Part shown: positions 1 to 11,599 of the stretch, piece by piece
Numbering within the stretch: position 1 is the stretch's first letter
Layout: the number at the start of each line of letters is the position of its first letter
Source: Takakia lepidozioides
Lineage: Eukaryota; Streptophyta; Takakiopsida; Takakiales; Takakiaceae
Direction of reading: 5' to 3'
NCBI GenBank assembly: GCA_030704615.1
Contig: CM060731.1
Location: 19,592,001 to 19,656,000 of the forward strand
Length of the DNA stretch: 64,000 bases
Translations under genes and position numbers: made by a program
The notes under the pieces: model-generated
Told to the model about the DNA's origin: nothing
Seen by the model: only the letters and a program-made list of their open reading frames with translations
The model's database searches: none

Positions 1-811
1 AAATAAGATAAGTGCTCCCGCGGGTGATTTCGAATGTTGAATGAAATTCTTTGACAAATTTTCATCAATGTATTCGCGTAAAGCAGCCAGCTCCGTATGA
101 GATAAATTGTAGATCGGGTGGTTGAGCTCCTTCTTGCAACTCAATTGCACAATCATAAGGTCGATGTTATGGCAACATGTCTGCATTTTTCTTCTCGAAA
201 ACATCCTTGAAATCTTGATATTGAGTGGGTAATGTCGAAGTACCTTGGTCTGTTGTGGTTTTGATCGGAGTCGCATAAAGTGCAAATGTCGCGTTTTTCT
301 TCATAGCTCTCATGAAGGCTCTAGCTCCAAGAAACAGGGGTTGAATACCTTTTGTACTTTTGCATTTTTGTCTTACAGAAATTTTTCGCGATCGCCAATC
401 GATGTCAGGATTGTGAAGTACGAACCAGGGAAGTCCAAGGATCATATGATTCGTTGGAGACTGGATGACATTGAAAACAATCTGTAATGCTTGATTTTTA
501 AGCTTCACTTCAAGGGGTCGAGTTTCATGGTCAATATTTCCTGATGTTAACGGTCGTCCATCGATGACTTCAACAGGGGTCGAGAATTTATTTCTTGCGA
601 GCGTTAAATTGTGTTGCTTCGCAAAGCCTTTGTCAGTAAAACACGTTGAAGCGCCCGAGTCCAAAAGTGCTTCTACGGAGATATCTCGATTTTGCATCCT
701 AATCTTTACTGGAACTATGAAACAAGGTACATGGTCTGGAGGTAGAAAGAGATTTTTTTTTGTGAGGAATTTGGGGTGTTCAGCCGCATGGTCCCTACTG
801 TGACTGGACAT
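1..811 (-). pseudogene. Ty3-type pol, protease and start of reverse transcriptase (runs off the window)
   Basis: Minus-strand reading begins at an ATG at 811 and contains a retropepsin active site (LLDSGAST) around residue 50, followed by the hydrophobic flap region and MILGLPWF, the usual end of a Ty3 protease. A stop at 167-169 interrupts the frame. In the same frame beyond the stop the sequence resumes with a typical link to reverse transcriptase ([13 protein letters not shown], then [17 protein letters not shown]) and runs out of the window at position 1. It overlaps the end of gag in a different frame, as gag and pol often do in Ty3 elements. It would process the polyprotein and copy the RNA in virus-like particles. 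The one visible stop makes this copy defective unless the base is an assembly error. Confidence 0.85.
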
Positions 812-1832
812 CTTCGTTTTCCGACCTCCTCGTATCGAACACTTGAGTGGTGCCCCGAGCTTTGAATCTTCTCTTGTTGGGGCAATTTAATGCTATGTGA
901 TCATCTTCTCCGCAATAAAGGCGTAATCCATTTGAGCGCCGTCTTTGTTTTTCTTGTGGCGTCAATGGCTTGAATTGGGCAGCATCAATCTGCATAGGAT
1001 TATTACCAGATGTCTGATGGATCGTTGTATTTGGTGCCGTAGTAGCAGCGGCATGGTGCGTCGTCGACCATCCAGATCGCTTCTCTTTACGTCTTTCGAA
1101 CAAACGATTATCGCATGCAATGACTTGGGTGATGAATTCGCTCAGTGTACTCACGTTTGGCATTGTCAGCAACAAATCTTTAACATCATCTTTTAGGCCA
1201 CATCGAAACTGACTAATGAGGTTATTCTCGAGGTCGCACGCAAGTTGTCGAAATTCGGCAACATAAACGGAAGTTGGACGTGCTCCTTGTCGAAGATTTC
1301 GCATCTTTGTCTCTGCAACTCTCTCTCTATCATTCTCTCCAAACGTTGCAGTGAACTCGTACATGAATGCTTCAAAATTGTATAGTAAATGCGAATTTTT
1401 CTCTAATAGCGGTGCAAACCAAGATATGGCAGTGCCTGATAAAAGGGTGCCCACAAATCCCACTTGAATACCTTCATTAGAGTAGCGTTGTGGATGTAGT
1501 CGTATGAACAATCGTACTTGTTGAACAAAACCGCGAAATATTGATCTCGTCCCATCAAATTTCTCGGGCATGCTGACCTTTGGTTCCTTTGTAATCTGTT
1601 GAAGATTTGGAGGAACCGTTGCAGTATGATTTGTTGTAGTAGGGACTCATAAGGTTGAAGATCCATTGTTCGACTCTTTCAACTCTGAAATTTGTTGTTG
1701 CAAATTGTTGAGAGCATTGCCAAGGTCTTGAAACTGATCAGCTTGTAGTTGGGCAGTAGAGGCACAAAGTTCTTGTATCTGGAGCTGAAGACTCTGCAAT
1801 GTGGCGACCATTTCCGCAAATGTGCCTTTCAT
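795..1832 (-). pseudogene. Ty3-type gag with one nonsense codon and a damaged zinc knuckle
   Basis: The frame starts with ATG at 1832 and reads a coiled-coil N-terminus (LQSLQLQIQELCAS, Gln and Leu rich). It then meets a single TGA at 1647-1649 and continues in frame through PPNLQQITKEPKVSMPEKFDG into a Retrotrans_gag-type core with the WFAPLL and FRQLACDLE motifs. The C-terminal CCHC knuckle reads RLYCGEDDHIALNC, so its first cysteine appears to be Arg. The frame ends at 795, a few bases past the pol start. The style (MQIDAAQFKPLTPQEKQRRR before the knuckle) resembles chromovirus or Sushi-type gag. No 5' LTR or primer-binding site is recognisable upstream (1850-2400), so this is a fragment. 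Confidence 0.85.
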
Positions 1833-1849
1833 CTTAACTAACTAAAGAA

Positions 1850-2465
1850 CAAACTTGAGTCTCGTCAAACTGTCAAGGACGAGAACATGACTAAAAACAA
1901 ACAAGAGATAAGACTAGAGGTACAAGGCTAGACAAGAAGTCAAGGTCGGCGTGGCTGAATGCACGATGAGTAAATATGAATCAAGACGATCTTTATACAA
2001 ACACAACCTGACATACCCTTCGTGCTCATGGAAAATCAATCATGGAGACTCACTGTGCGGGTCTGAAGCAAGGAAGTAAGGTGTAATCTAAGCTGCACTT
2101 TTCTTCTTTCCCACCCAATCACGAGTGAAAGCTTCCGATTCCGTCTGCAAGAAACTCCTCCCCATTTGTTGTCTTTTTGAATCATAGGTAATCTGGAGCT
2201 TGAAATCCGGCCTTTTCGGATGATTCTGGACCCACACTTGATCCCTGCTCCTTCAGCTATCCATGCCTGTGCTTGTAAGGTGAACGATGGCGGAAAACGC
2301 AGAGCTCTTGCAGTTCAAGAAGATCAAGATCCGAGCATTGCGGGCAGTTCCAAAAACGTTGGCGCGGCGATTTCTATTGGCATATTTCACGCGGGCCGTC
2401 CGGGCAGATTCCAAAGAAATTAACGACGACGATGACGTGGCACTATGACACCCTATTCCTGCTCT
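1850..2465. other. Stretch between the two Ty3 pieces, no gene seen
   Basis: About 600 bases with no convincing coding potential. It should contain the inversion or insertion junction between the minus-strand gag fragment and the plus-strand integrase tail. No clear LTR end, primer-binding site or repeat was seen. Confidence 0.4.
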
Positions 2466-2824
2466 TCGCTAAACTAGTTTCCGACCTTCGGTCGTCGCTA
2501 GAATTACCACCACATATGAAGATCCACCTGATATTTTACGTTTCTCTACTACGTCGTTACGAACCTCAACCGTCAACATTCAAAGATAATCAAAAACTAC
2601 AATCTATACCATAGTTGATAGACGAAAATGAAGAGTGGGAGGTCGATCGTATTTTAAAAAAACGCATACACAAATGAGGGCGACATGAGGTATTGGACTA
2701 TTTGGTTTTATGGAAAAGATTTTCACTACATGAAGCTACGTGGGAACCGGTGCAAAATCTCGCAAATGCTCAATTGACAATTCAAGTTTTTGTAAATTCG
2801 AATAACGAGGACGTTACTTCTTGA
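2466..2824 (+). pseudogene. Integrase C-terminus with chromodomain (chromovirus)
   Basis: One frame reads the integrase tail (LELPPHMKIHLIFYVSLLRRY), a TAG at 2612-2614, then EEWEVDRILKKRIHK, a TGA at 2675-2677, then GRHEVLDYLVLWKRF and HEATWEPVQNLANAQ, ending at a TGA at 2822-2824. The second half is a chromodomain: the WEVDRIL strand, the YLVLWK strand and the TWEP helix start are all present. In chromoviruses this domain follows the integrase and tethers integration to modified chromatin. Two in-frame stops make it a relic. The upstream integrase core is missing, with the homology starting near 2466. Confidence 0.85.
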
Positions 2825-2837
2825 ACGAGGGGAGGAT
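2825..2837 (+). other. Polypurine tract
   Basis: The purine-rich run GAGGGGAGGA sits immediately before the LTR start and directly after the pol stop, the expected place for the plus-strand primer of a Ty3 element. Confidence 0.6.
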
Positions 2838-3269
2838 TGTAACATGGTAAAATCTAGAAGGTTCTAGATGGAGGAGGAAAGTCCTAGAAGTTTCCAAAAT
2901 AATTAGGAAAGTTCATATGAAGTTTGATTTAATGAAGTTTGACTTGAGGCTCTCAAGTCAAACCTATAAGATATTCATACTATGGAGTAGGTCAAATGTT
3001 TGAGAAAGTCATATTGTGGAGAATATGTCAAACCTAAGAAGGTTGACTTTAGGAAGTTTTGACTTCAGGCTCTCAAGTCAAACCTTTAAAATAATCATAT
3101 TGTGAAAGGTATATAAACATGCAATGAAAGCCTAGAAGACATCAAGTTGTTTTGGGAAAAAGTTTAGAAGCAGTTTATGCAGATCCTGATGTTCACTATG
3201 TCAAACTAATATTTACTATTAAAACAAATAAAAGGTTATTCTAATTTTGACTGTTACTTTATTGCTACA
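2838..3269 (+). repeat. Probable 3' LTR of the chromovirus relic
   Basis: It begins TGTAACATGG right after the polypurine tract and is proposed to end TTGCTACA at 3269, giving imperfect TG...CA termini. A TATA-like GTATATAAAC lies at about 3110. Internally, short motifs recur (GTCAAACCT, AAAGTCATATTGTGGA-like) at about 2950-3090. The left end is well placed by the tract. The right end is a guess, because no partner LTR is in the window. Confidence 0.6.
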
Positions 3270-4550
3270 TGCAACTAAACATATGTTCGTTATTCTACTT
3301 AAGTGTAGAAGTGGTGTGACCTCCTTCTATCTTTTGGGCACGTAGTCACCCTTTTCATATAAAAACAATAAAAGGCCCAATCTCTAAGGGTTTCTTGCAT
3401 GGATTTCAAGTAAATTTTAGTCCAAAGTTCCCAACTGAGACCTGGGATTCAGTTTTCACATGGTGTTTCCAGAAAACCCTTTTTCAACCTCCACTTTCAT
3501 CTATGTTTGTGGGGCCTTGTCCACCTCTACCTCTGTACAAAGGACGGCCGCCTCACCCCTCGCCTACTTAATACCTCGGCCAATGTGACACGCAGCAACA
3601 GCAAAGGCAAGCCACAATAGAGCAGCTGGGCACCGAATCTCTTGCTACATTCTGATGTCGTTCCATGGATTTTGGACGCCATAACTTTGATAACGTTGTT
3701 CCCTTTCGGCAAGGAGGTGTTGGAAAGCTCTCAATCAGGACTACAATCTTCCTATTTGCGGCTTTTCAATACCCGGACTGAGGAAGTTATGGCTATTCGA
3801 AAAAAGGGGTGCAAGACATTAGGGAGATTTTTGTTTTCTTAAATGATATTTCTTTCCTCTGGGTATATGTTGATATCTGCAAGCGCTGAGGTCCGGATGG
3901 ATGAATAATAGGGTGCTGCTTTTCATCCTCCAATGTATTTATGTTTGTTTGGCTCATCCATTTCATCCTCCGATTTGCTAGTGCCATTGCAGAGGTACGC
4001 AGGAGTTTGGAGATGGTGTCTGGCACCTTGGTCTCCGATCTCTGCAACTACAGAGATGGTTCTGAGGTCGCAGGGAGGGGCACTACCCAAGGCAGTGTCA
4101 TCTGCGTGCGTCGAAAGAGAGGGAAGCTCCACATCATGGAGCAGATTGTCCGGCTAGGGTGTAGACCTGAAATGGGAAGCCAGCTTGGGAATGCAGGGCC
4201 CGGTAGTGATGAATGTGAGGCCTCTCCCGGCTACAGGGGTAGCGCAGAAAGGTATGGATATGGGATGATTTTCCTTTTTCTGAATTGGGTGTGTCAATCC
4301 AGGCTCCATTTCTCTGTGACCCTGTCCTGGAGCAGTATGACCGTCTTGGTCGGAGAATTTCACCCGTTGGTATGTAGGATGTAATGATACCGTTGCCTTC
4401 CTTCCACGAGCTCCCTCGGGATCTGCTGAAATTACTTATATCTTTTATCTTCTTTCCAGTCATTGTATGGCTGCGAGAGAGATTAGGTACAGGTACTCTA
4501 CGGATGACCTCTCGCAAGGGGTTTCCTTAGGGAGAGATTTATGACACGGT
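3270..4550. other. Non-coding stretch with one unassigned open frame
   Basis: The only sizeable open frame is plus-strand 3941-4384 (147 codons, rich in Arg, Gly and Ser). It has no recognisable domain, and its antisense frames are also partly open, so it is probably not a gene. Nothing else was recognised here. Confidence 0.4.
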
Positions 4551-4557
4551 TCGGTCC

Positions 4558-4788
4558 TTGCCTAGTGAAATGCCACTGCAAGCTTTTTTAAGTAGACTTG
4601 AGGCAATTGGAAGCTCACAAAATTCTCATGTTCTCACAGTCTTGCACATGGGTCAAACAATGAGCATAGAGCGGCTCTGGAAGGAGTTCTTCTCGGATCC
4701 TTCATTGTGGTGGGACAACAGCTTTGATAAGGTGAGGCAATCTCCATTTAGGATGCAAAAGAGTTTGTCAAGGAAGGCTTGTGACTGA
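4558..4788 (+). pseudogene. Degenerate WWD / PDF-type motif, 340 bp upstream of the PPR gene
   Basis: The frame reads LWKEFFSDPSLWWDNSFDKV followed by SPFRMQKSLSRKACD. This resembles the PDF motif of plant organellar single-stranded DNA-binding (OSB) proteins, which has a Trp, an F-x-DP-x2-WWDNR core and a P-D-F-K-H-K tail. Here the Arg of WWDNR is Ser and the PDF tail is lost, so it is degenerate. It lies on the same strand as the PPR gene. It could be an eroded upstream exon or an unrelated relic. The call rests on motif recognition only. Confidence 0.35.
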
Positions 4789-5143
4789 AGCTGTTGTGAT
4801 GACGTTTTTGTGAACTGGACTGTATCTCCAATTGCCACGATTACCGGTTATTCTGTTGTGAAAAGTAGTAAAATCGCAGTTACTATCTACTAGCATTATA
4901 AGCTTAGCAGGCCATGACATTAGTAGCCTAAGTTTCCTCACTGTTACTTGAAGGCTTGGAGCTTGGTTGGTGGTAGCCCGATGTATGTGAGGCTGTGGTT
5001 TAAGCAATGCCTGCTCAGCTGCCCACTGGTGATTTTCACAGAGGAATCCGAGAGCACCAGACTACAGACATAAGCACACAAAGGAGGCCCTGTGGATTGA
5101 GGGTTGGTCGAACCCTGCTTGGGTGAAAGACGAGCTAGCTGCC

Positions 5144-7882
5144 ATGGTACAAGGTCAAGCACAATGTGGCGAAGTGAGGACATTATGTAAGGCTGGACAA
5201 CTCACAGAGGCCCTGCACATTTTGAACCACCCCTGGGATTTTAGCAGATTCCGAAACTTGTGTGTGTCTCTTGCAGGAGTGCATCAACATGCAAGGCCTA
5301 TCAGAGGGAAAGCAGGTGCATGCCCACATTGTGCAAAGTGGGTTCAAACCAAACATCTTCGTGCTCAACACCCTTTTGAACATGTATGCCAAGTGTGGAA
5401 GCATGGTGGATGCACGCAACGTGTTTGACAAAATGCCTGAACGAATTTTGTTTACGTGGAGTACAATGATGGCAGGATGTTTGAAGCACGGGTGTTATTG
5501 GGAGGCTGTTGAGATGTATGAGCAAATGATACAGGACGGGGTGATGCCAAACAGTGTCACGTTCGTGTGTGTTCTCAAGGCGTCTGCCAGCCTAGGAGCT
5601 TTGGAAAAGGGCAAAGAGGTCCATACTGACATCATCAAGTCTGGAATCATGTCGTCTAATTTACAGCATACGCTTGTCAACATGTATGCGAAGTGTGGGA
5701 GCATGAAGGATGCACGCCAAGTGTTTGACAAAATGCCTGAACGGACTTTGTTTACGTGGACTATAATGATGACAGGATATGTGAAGCATGGGGGTGGTCA
5801 GGAGGCCGTGGAGATGTATGAGCAAATGATACGGGAAGGGGTGATGCCTGATGACGTCACATTCTTGTGCATTCTCAAGGCGTGTGCGAGCATAGAAGCC
5901 CTGGAAAAGGGCAAAGAGGTCCATGGTGACATCATCAAATTTGGGATTGTGTCATATATCAACTCAGAAAACACCCTTATTAATATGTATGCGAAATGTG
6001 GGAGCATGAAGGACGCGCACCAAGTGTTTTCCAACATGGTTGAACGAGATATGGTTTCGTGGAGCACCATGATCGCAGGATATGCCAATCATGGGTCTGG
6101 TAGGGAGGCTGTGGAAATGTATGAACAAATGATGTGTGAAGGGGTTAAGCCTGATAAGGTCACATTCACCTGTGTTCTCAAGGCATGTGCGAGCCTGTCA
6201 GCTCTTGAAAAGGGCAAAGAGGTCTGTGCAGACATCAGCAAAGCTGGAATTGCACAAGATGTCATTCTGGAGACTGCCCTTGTCGACATGTATGCCAAAT
6301 GTGGGAGCATGAAGGATGCACGTGAAGTGTTCAACAAAATGGCTAAACCAGATAAGGTCTCATGGAATGCAATGATCGCAGGATATGCTCAGAATGGTTG
6401 TGGTATGGAGGCTTTGGAGATATTTGAGCAGATGATGCAAGAAGGTGTGATGCCTGACAAAGTCACGTTCATTTGTGTTCTCGGTGCATGTTCCAGCCTG
6501 GCCGCCCTGGGAAAGGGTGAAGAGGTCAACGTGCGCCTCACCAAAGCTGGAATTGCACAAGATGTCATTCTGGGGACTGCCCTTGTCGACATGTATGCCA
6601 AATGTGGGAGCATGAAGGATGCGCGTCAAGTGTTTGACAATGTGGCTCAACGAAATGTTTTCTCATGGAGTGTCATGATTGCAGGATATGCTCAGAATGG
6701 GTTTGGCAGGGAGGCTTTCGAGTTCTATGAGAAAATGAAACAAGAACAGGTGATAGCTGACAAGGTGACATTCATCTGTGTTCTCAATGCATGTGCCAGT
6801 ATGGCAGCGTTGGAAAGGGGCATAGAGGTCCATGGTGACATCATCAAAGCTGGAATTGAGCCCGATATCAATCTGGAGAATACCCTTATTGACATGTATG
6901 CCAAATGCGGGAGCATAAAGGATGCCCGTCAAGTGCTTGATAATATGGTTCAACGAGATGTGGTTTCATGGAACACAATGATTGCAGGATATGCTCAGAA
7001 TGGCTCTGGTATGGAAGCCCTGCAACTATTTGCAGAAATGCAGCAGGAAGGCTTGAAGCCGAATGGTATCACCTTCGTATGTCTTCTCTCTGCATGTAGC
7101 CATGTGGGCTTAGTGGATGAAGGGTGCCATTTCTTTGATTCCATGAATCGAGATCATGGCCTCACTCCTACAGGGGAGCATGTTGGCTGCATGGTGGACC
7201 TTCTTGGCCGTGCAGGGAGATTGGAGGAGGCAGAGGACTTCATCACCAAAAGTCCAATCGAACCAGGTGCTGTGGCATGGAAAGCCTTCCTTGGTGCCTG
7301 CAGAGTTCATGGCAATGTGGAGGTAGCAAAACGTGCAGCAAAATGGCTTCTCAATTGGAATCCACAGGATGCTGCAACTTATGTGCTGCTGTCCAACATC
7401 TATGCTGCGGCTGGCAGGTGGGATGATGCAGCAAAGGTCAGAAAAAAGATGAAGGAGAGGGGTGTGAAAAAGGAGCCAGGCTACAGCTCCATTCAGGTTG
7501 ACAACCGGTGCATACATTCGTTGTTGCAGACACGTTGCATCCCCAAATCAAGGAAATCCACGCTGAGCTGAGCAGACTGTCTGGGCAAATGAAGGATGTC
7601 GGATACTCCCCTGACACGCGCTTTGTACTGCATGATGTGGCAGAGCAGCAAAAGGAATTTTCTCTTTGCCACCACAGTGAGAAGCTTGCCATTGCTTTTG
7701 GGCTGATCAGTACGCCCCCTGCGACAGCTCTGCGCATTATCAAGAACCTTTGGGTGTGTGGTGACTGTCACACGGCCACCAAGTTCATCTCAAAAATTCT
7801 TGGGCGAGCAATTGTTGTACGGGATGCCAATCGCTTCCATCACTTCCAAGATGGGGAATGTTCTTGTGGGGATTACTGGTGA
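5144..7882 (+). pseudogene. PPR-DYW organelle RNA editing factor with two frameshifts
   Basis: PLS-class PPR protein expected to bind organellar RNA and guide C-to-U editing. The long frame 5262-7571 holds six triplets of about 101 residues, each with MYAKCGS-DAR-VFD, then W-x-MI-GY, then a VKPD-VTF-like turn, followed by E-type motifs (LLGRAGRLEEAEDFI, YVLLSNIYAAAGRWDDA). The DYW domain follows in another frame (about 7508-7882) with HSEKLA, CGDCH and a perfect C-terminal CSCGDYW, so one base seems to be missing near 7506-7508. Upstream, 5144-5240 reads CGEVRTLCKAGQLTEALHIL, a PPR N-terminus, again one frame off, so a second indel lies near 5235-5250. The frame at 5262 has no ATG there (codon GTG). 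ATG candidates are 5144 (before the shift) and 5288. Either a recent pseudogene or two assembly errors. Confidence 0.85.
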
Positions 7883-8522
7883 AAGGAAGAACATGCTTGC
7901 AAGACAGTGTGTCAAGGTTTCCAGATGGACAGGTCATGATTCTGTCCTGCTACAAGATTAATATTGGAAGACAACCTGTATTATTGATGCAGCAGTCAAG
8001 CATTTTCTGAGTGTTGCTCATGGTAATGTTCAAAATTCAATACAATTACTCAACAGAAACTAGATACAAACCTTAAAGTTGGAGACTCAACTGCTCTAGC
8101 AAGGAATAGTAGGTGTGGTGTACATCCTGTAGTTATTTTCACCAAACTGGGTTCAACAAGGGAATCGCCAGAACACTTGTTGGACTGATGTACTTTGGGG
8201 TGATTGGGGAGCAACCAGCACCTTGATCGATGTTGATAACTATTTGTTCTAGTGGAGAGGATCTTAAATAGATTCCCTCAAGTTTGAATACAACACAGTT
8301 CCAATTTTGGGAGTTGAGCTCTCGGATTTGCAGTTGCAGTAGATCGCTTCTAGTTGTGTATACCTGATGTACTTCGACACTACCAAAGAATGAAGAGCAT
8401 ACAGTCATGAGTAGCACTAGTGTTCTTGCCTGCATTTGGCCCAAAGTCAGCTGATACTTCCAGAGCTCTGCAAACATCACCTTATGCAAGATCTTGACAG
8501 CTCTATATTGGTGGCCTTCCAT
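7883..8522. other. 3' flank of the PPR gene, no gene recognised
   Basis: A minus-strand open frame (8139-8522, 127 codons) is present but shows no known domain, and I do not support it as a gene. Confidence 0.4.
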
Positions 8523-8760
8523 GAAGAAAGACGTGTATATTTTTCTGCCAACAATGTGACATTTGCCAGAGAGTAGGGCCCAAGGTGTCCAAGAGCACCC
8601 AACCTATGAATCCCATACTACCCACTGAAGTGTTCCAGAAATGGGGTTTAGATTTCATAGGGCCTATCAATCCACCGGCAAAGAGCACCAGAAATAGATA
8701 CATAATCACGGCCACTGATTACACCACAAAGTGGGTAGAAGCTAGAGCTCTAGAGGACAA
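8523..8760 (+). pseudogene. Isolated Ty3 integrase fragment (HHCC end and catalytic core start)
   Basis: The zinc-binding end reads [13 protein letters not shown], then the core [15 protein letters not shown] with the first catalytic Asp (GLDF) and [13 protein letters not shown]. It is related to, but diverged from, the integrase at 48520-48840 and the fragment at 23258-23583. It begins at KDV, close to where the 23258 fragment starts, and stops at a (GA)n run. No LTRs flank it. A frameshift sits before the zinc finger. Confidence 0.8.
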
Positions 8761-8762
8761 CA

Positions 8763-8780
8763 AGAGAGAGAGAGAGAGAG
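8763..8780. repeat. (GA)n microsatellite
   Basis: A short GA dinucleotide run that terminates the integrase homology on its 3' side. Confidence 0.8.
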
Positions 8781-11595
8781 ATGTCATTAAGCACACAGCT
8801 AATTGTACCTAGTCTGAACTATGAAACAGTAGGCCAAGGCAACCCAAAGTAGCATGAAACAACAATGAAAGGCAAAAAAAGTCTGAATTGCAGCATAGAG
8901 CCTTTAACTAACGAATTGGTACCACTAGTTGCACAAACAATTACTCATACCAAGCTCCATTCGTACTGAACTTGCCTCATCAGGGACTTTGCTATGCTTG
9001 CGCTTACCCACCCACCCACACTGGTCTAGTATGTGCGGGTAAAACCCCAAAGCCATACTCCTCCTAGTATGTGTATACATTGGTTCATTCATACTCATAC
9101 CTATATTTCATACCTAGGTTGAACCTGGTATGCCGATCCAACACTCAGTCATATAATCACTCAGTCACATAATCTGTGACTAAGTATGAGTATGTGAGAA
9201 TGAGAATTCTACATGTGTGGGGTCCGTTTGACACCGTTTTGACATCGATGACATTGATCACTCCTCCATAGTCTTTGTATATGAGTCTCTCTTGTGTCAA
9301 TCATGTAGTTGCATTTAAAAATAAAAGGGGACGGAGGACCTGTTACTCAAATTAAAAGAAACGAGGCAAAAGTAACCTCGACAGGGCCATAAGCCATACA
9401 AATTAGTAACATACTCGTATCATATTGAATTAAGGGATGAAATTGAGCTCATAATGGGAAGCAAAATGTCATTACGGACCTTGGTAGTGTAGCCTTTTAC
9501 CTAGTACGGATTGAAAACAAGTGATTTCTATCACAATGCCAAACACACAATAATAAAACAAAGCAAAAACATAGAGCCTCCATAGGCAGCCTAAAATTCA
9601 AAATAGTATGTAGCTTCTTCATTTAAAAATTCAGCACATTATTAGACTAATCCAGGTGTTTTTAACAACTAAATCATACACTCTCCCATGTGTCAGTCAA
9701 TCCACTCCATTTTGTTCTACCTCACATTGTATTATTGTGTGATTGACAGTGTAATGGGAGAAACTTATTTCAAATCCGTACTTAAAGTAGAAGACTGCAA
9801 TAACATGGTTGGAATGGAAACATTGTGCATCCTAGTATGATCTCAGTGTCAACCCTCAAATCAATGACCAGACCTTGTTTCTAAACTAGGTCACACCACA
9901 CTCACCCATAGCAAAGCAAGACCTGCAATGTTCCAGTCCCTGCAAGAGCCAATAGAGGTAACACAAAATGAGGTTGTCAAAAATCATATGCCTAGTGGAA
10001 TTATTGAAAACAAATCATATTACACACAAACATCCCCGATCCCAAAGAAAAGTAGCAAACTTGCCTTTGGCTGTTGCGGTTTTGTTTGCGGGAAGTTGCG
10101 ATCATAGGCTCCAGATGCGGTAGCCAAGCTCCGGAATGGGCTTTTGAATACATTGCCCCTACTTTCTTAGATTGAGATATGACCGAGCCTACTTTCCACT
10201 ACTTTCCACCGAGTGTTTTCCTCCTCCGTGGGGTCCTGCGGGCTGCCCATTCTCACTTCTTCCTTCTCTTGTGTTATGAAATGTTGCGTTAAGTCCGAAG
10301 CAAAGCTAGACCTGCAAGTTACAATCCCTCCAGGAGCCAGGAGCCAACTATGACATCTTTTTGATGTGAAATTATGTTGTTGCTAGTTCGGATCAAACAA
10401 GAGAAGAAGAGCTCTTTATTGATTCAAGGGTTGATTCAAGGGTTGAGGTCTTCATTTTATGGTCATCAACCATTGTCCTAGACCATAACCTTGTTTGAAA
10501 AGGGAGGAGAAAGTGAATCATACAACATCTCATCGACCCTGCCGTTGCTCTATTAAAGAAGGGCCGACTATCTATCTACCCTATCTAGAAATACAACCAT
10601 GTGGCCAGATCCTACCTCTATTTGGAAATGAAGAAGGGCAAAAGAACATTTGAAGTAGAAATTAATGTCACCACCACTGCCTTGAGGCATGATGGGATCC
10701 CGCTTGAAGATTTAAACCTGAAGCACAAAACGTGACATCGGAGATCTAGAGCTTTTTGTGAGGGTCTTTGTCTACAACAAACAGAGGGTCCAGACATATC
10801 TAATGTGCTATTAGTAACCTCCTACCATAGCACATCTAAATGGTTCGAAAGACTGAAGTCAGACAATCATGTTTTATGATTCACTAGTTCCTAAATGCTC
10901 GACAAGAACGATGATTACACTGTCTGTCACACAATCCTTAAAGAGAAAAAAAGAGCATGCATACAAAGACTAATGATCAAGCTACTGCTACTAGGGCAAA
11001 CTTCCATAGTAGTTAGTTAGCCTAACTTCTTCAAGTCTGCTATAGCATATGTGAAAACTCAGATAGTTAAAGATGGCTTTCAGAACATACAAAGTACACA
11101 TGTTGATATCTCAAGGGGTACAACCCGTCAGTACTGTAGCCTATAGTACTTCAGTGGTGGGTTGCATATAAGGATCGTAGTTGATTGTAAAGATAACGAC
11201 TTTCTATATAATCTACACAAGCTAGTCGTCTTATAAGAGTGTAAATCTTGGAAGTGGGAGGATTCAACCTCATAGATCTTATGTCTAACACAAAGCACCC
11301 ATATTGTTGTTCAATACAAAATGAAGTTCCCTCCAACTAACCCCCCTCACACCGATATACAACATTTTGCTGGCTTTCTCAATCATCTATGTTGAGGCCC
11401 CTTGCCTCCAAGAAGAGAAGTGAAGAAGGAACCCACTCACAACAGGAAAAATCCATAATTTGTCTCAAAAGATTGGAAAAAAACACAACACTGACCCCAA
11501 GCCATCCCAAGCCACAAACACTGGAGAGCAACAAAATGGAACCCACATGCGTAGTATAGCTCATAACCAGCTGCATGACGAGGTAACAAACAACC
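8781..11595. other. Intergenic stretch without recognised genes
   Basis: AT-moderate sequence with stops in all frames. Local TCA-rich repetition is seen at 9140-9180 (ACTCAGTCATATAATC twice). No TIRs, LTRs or RNA genes were recognised. Confidence 0.5.
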
Positions 11596-11599
11596 CCCC

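Larger units (their letters stand above)
1..1832 (-). mobile_element. Partial Ty3-type LTR retrotransposon, minus orientation
   Basis: Gag and the start of pol lie in the order expected for a minus-strand Ty3-type element that continues beyond the left edge of the window. No LTR is visible at its 5' side. The plus-strand chromodomain and LTR at 2466-3269 point the opposite way, so the two pieces either belong to different copies or were rearranged by an inversion. Confidence 0.75.

Noticed and set aside
5262-5264. GTG at 5262 as the start of the PPR protein
   Set aside because: The codon is internal to a frame that is open upstream. Plant nuclear genes use ATG, and PPR N-terminal homology continues upstream in another frame.
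5495-6953. Series of antisense open frames across the PPR gene
   Set aside because: Shadows of the repeated coding sequence. They repeat with the 303-bp triplet period and carry no domain of their own.
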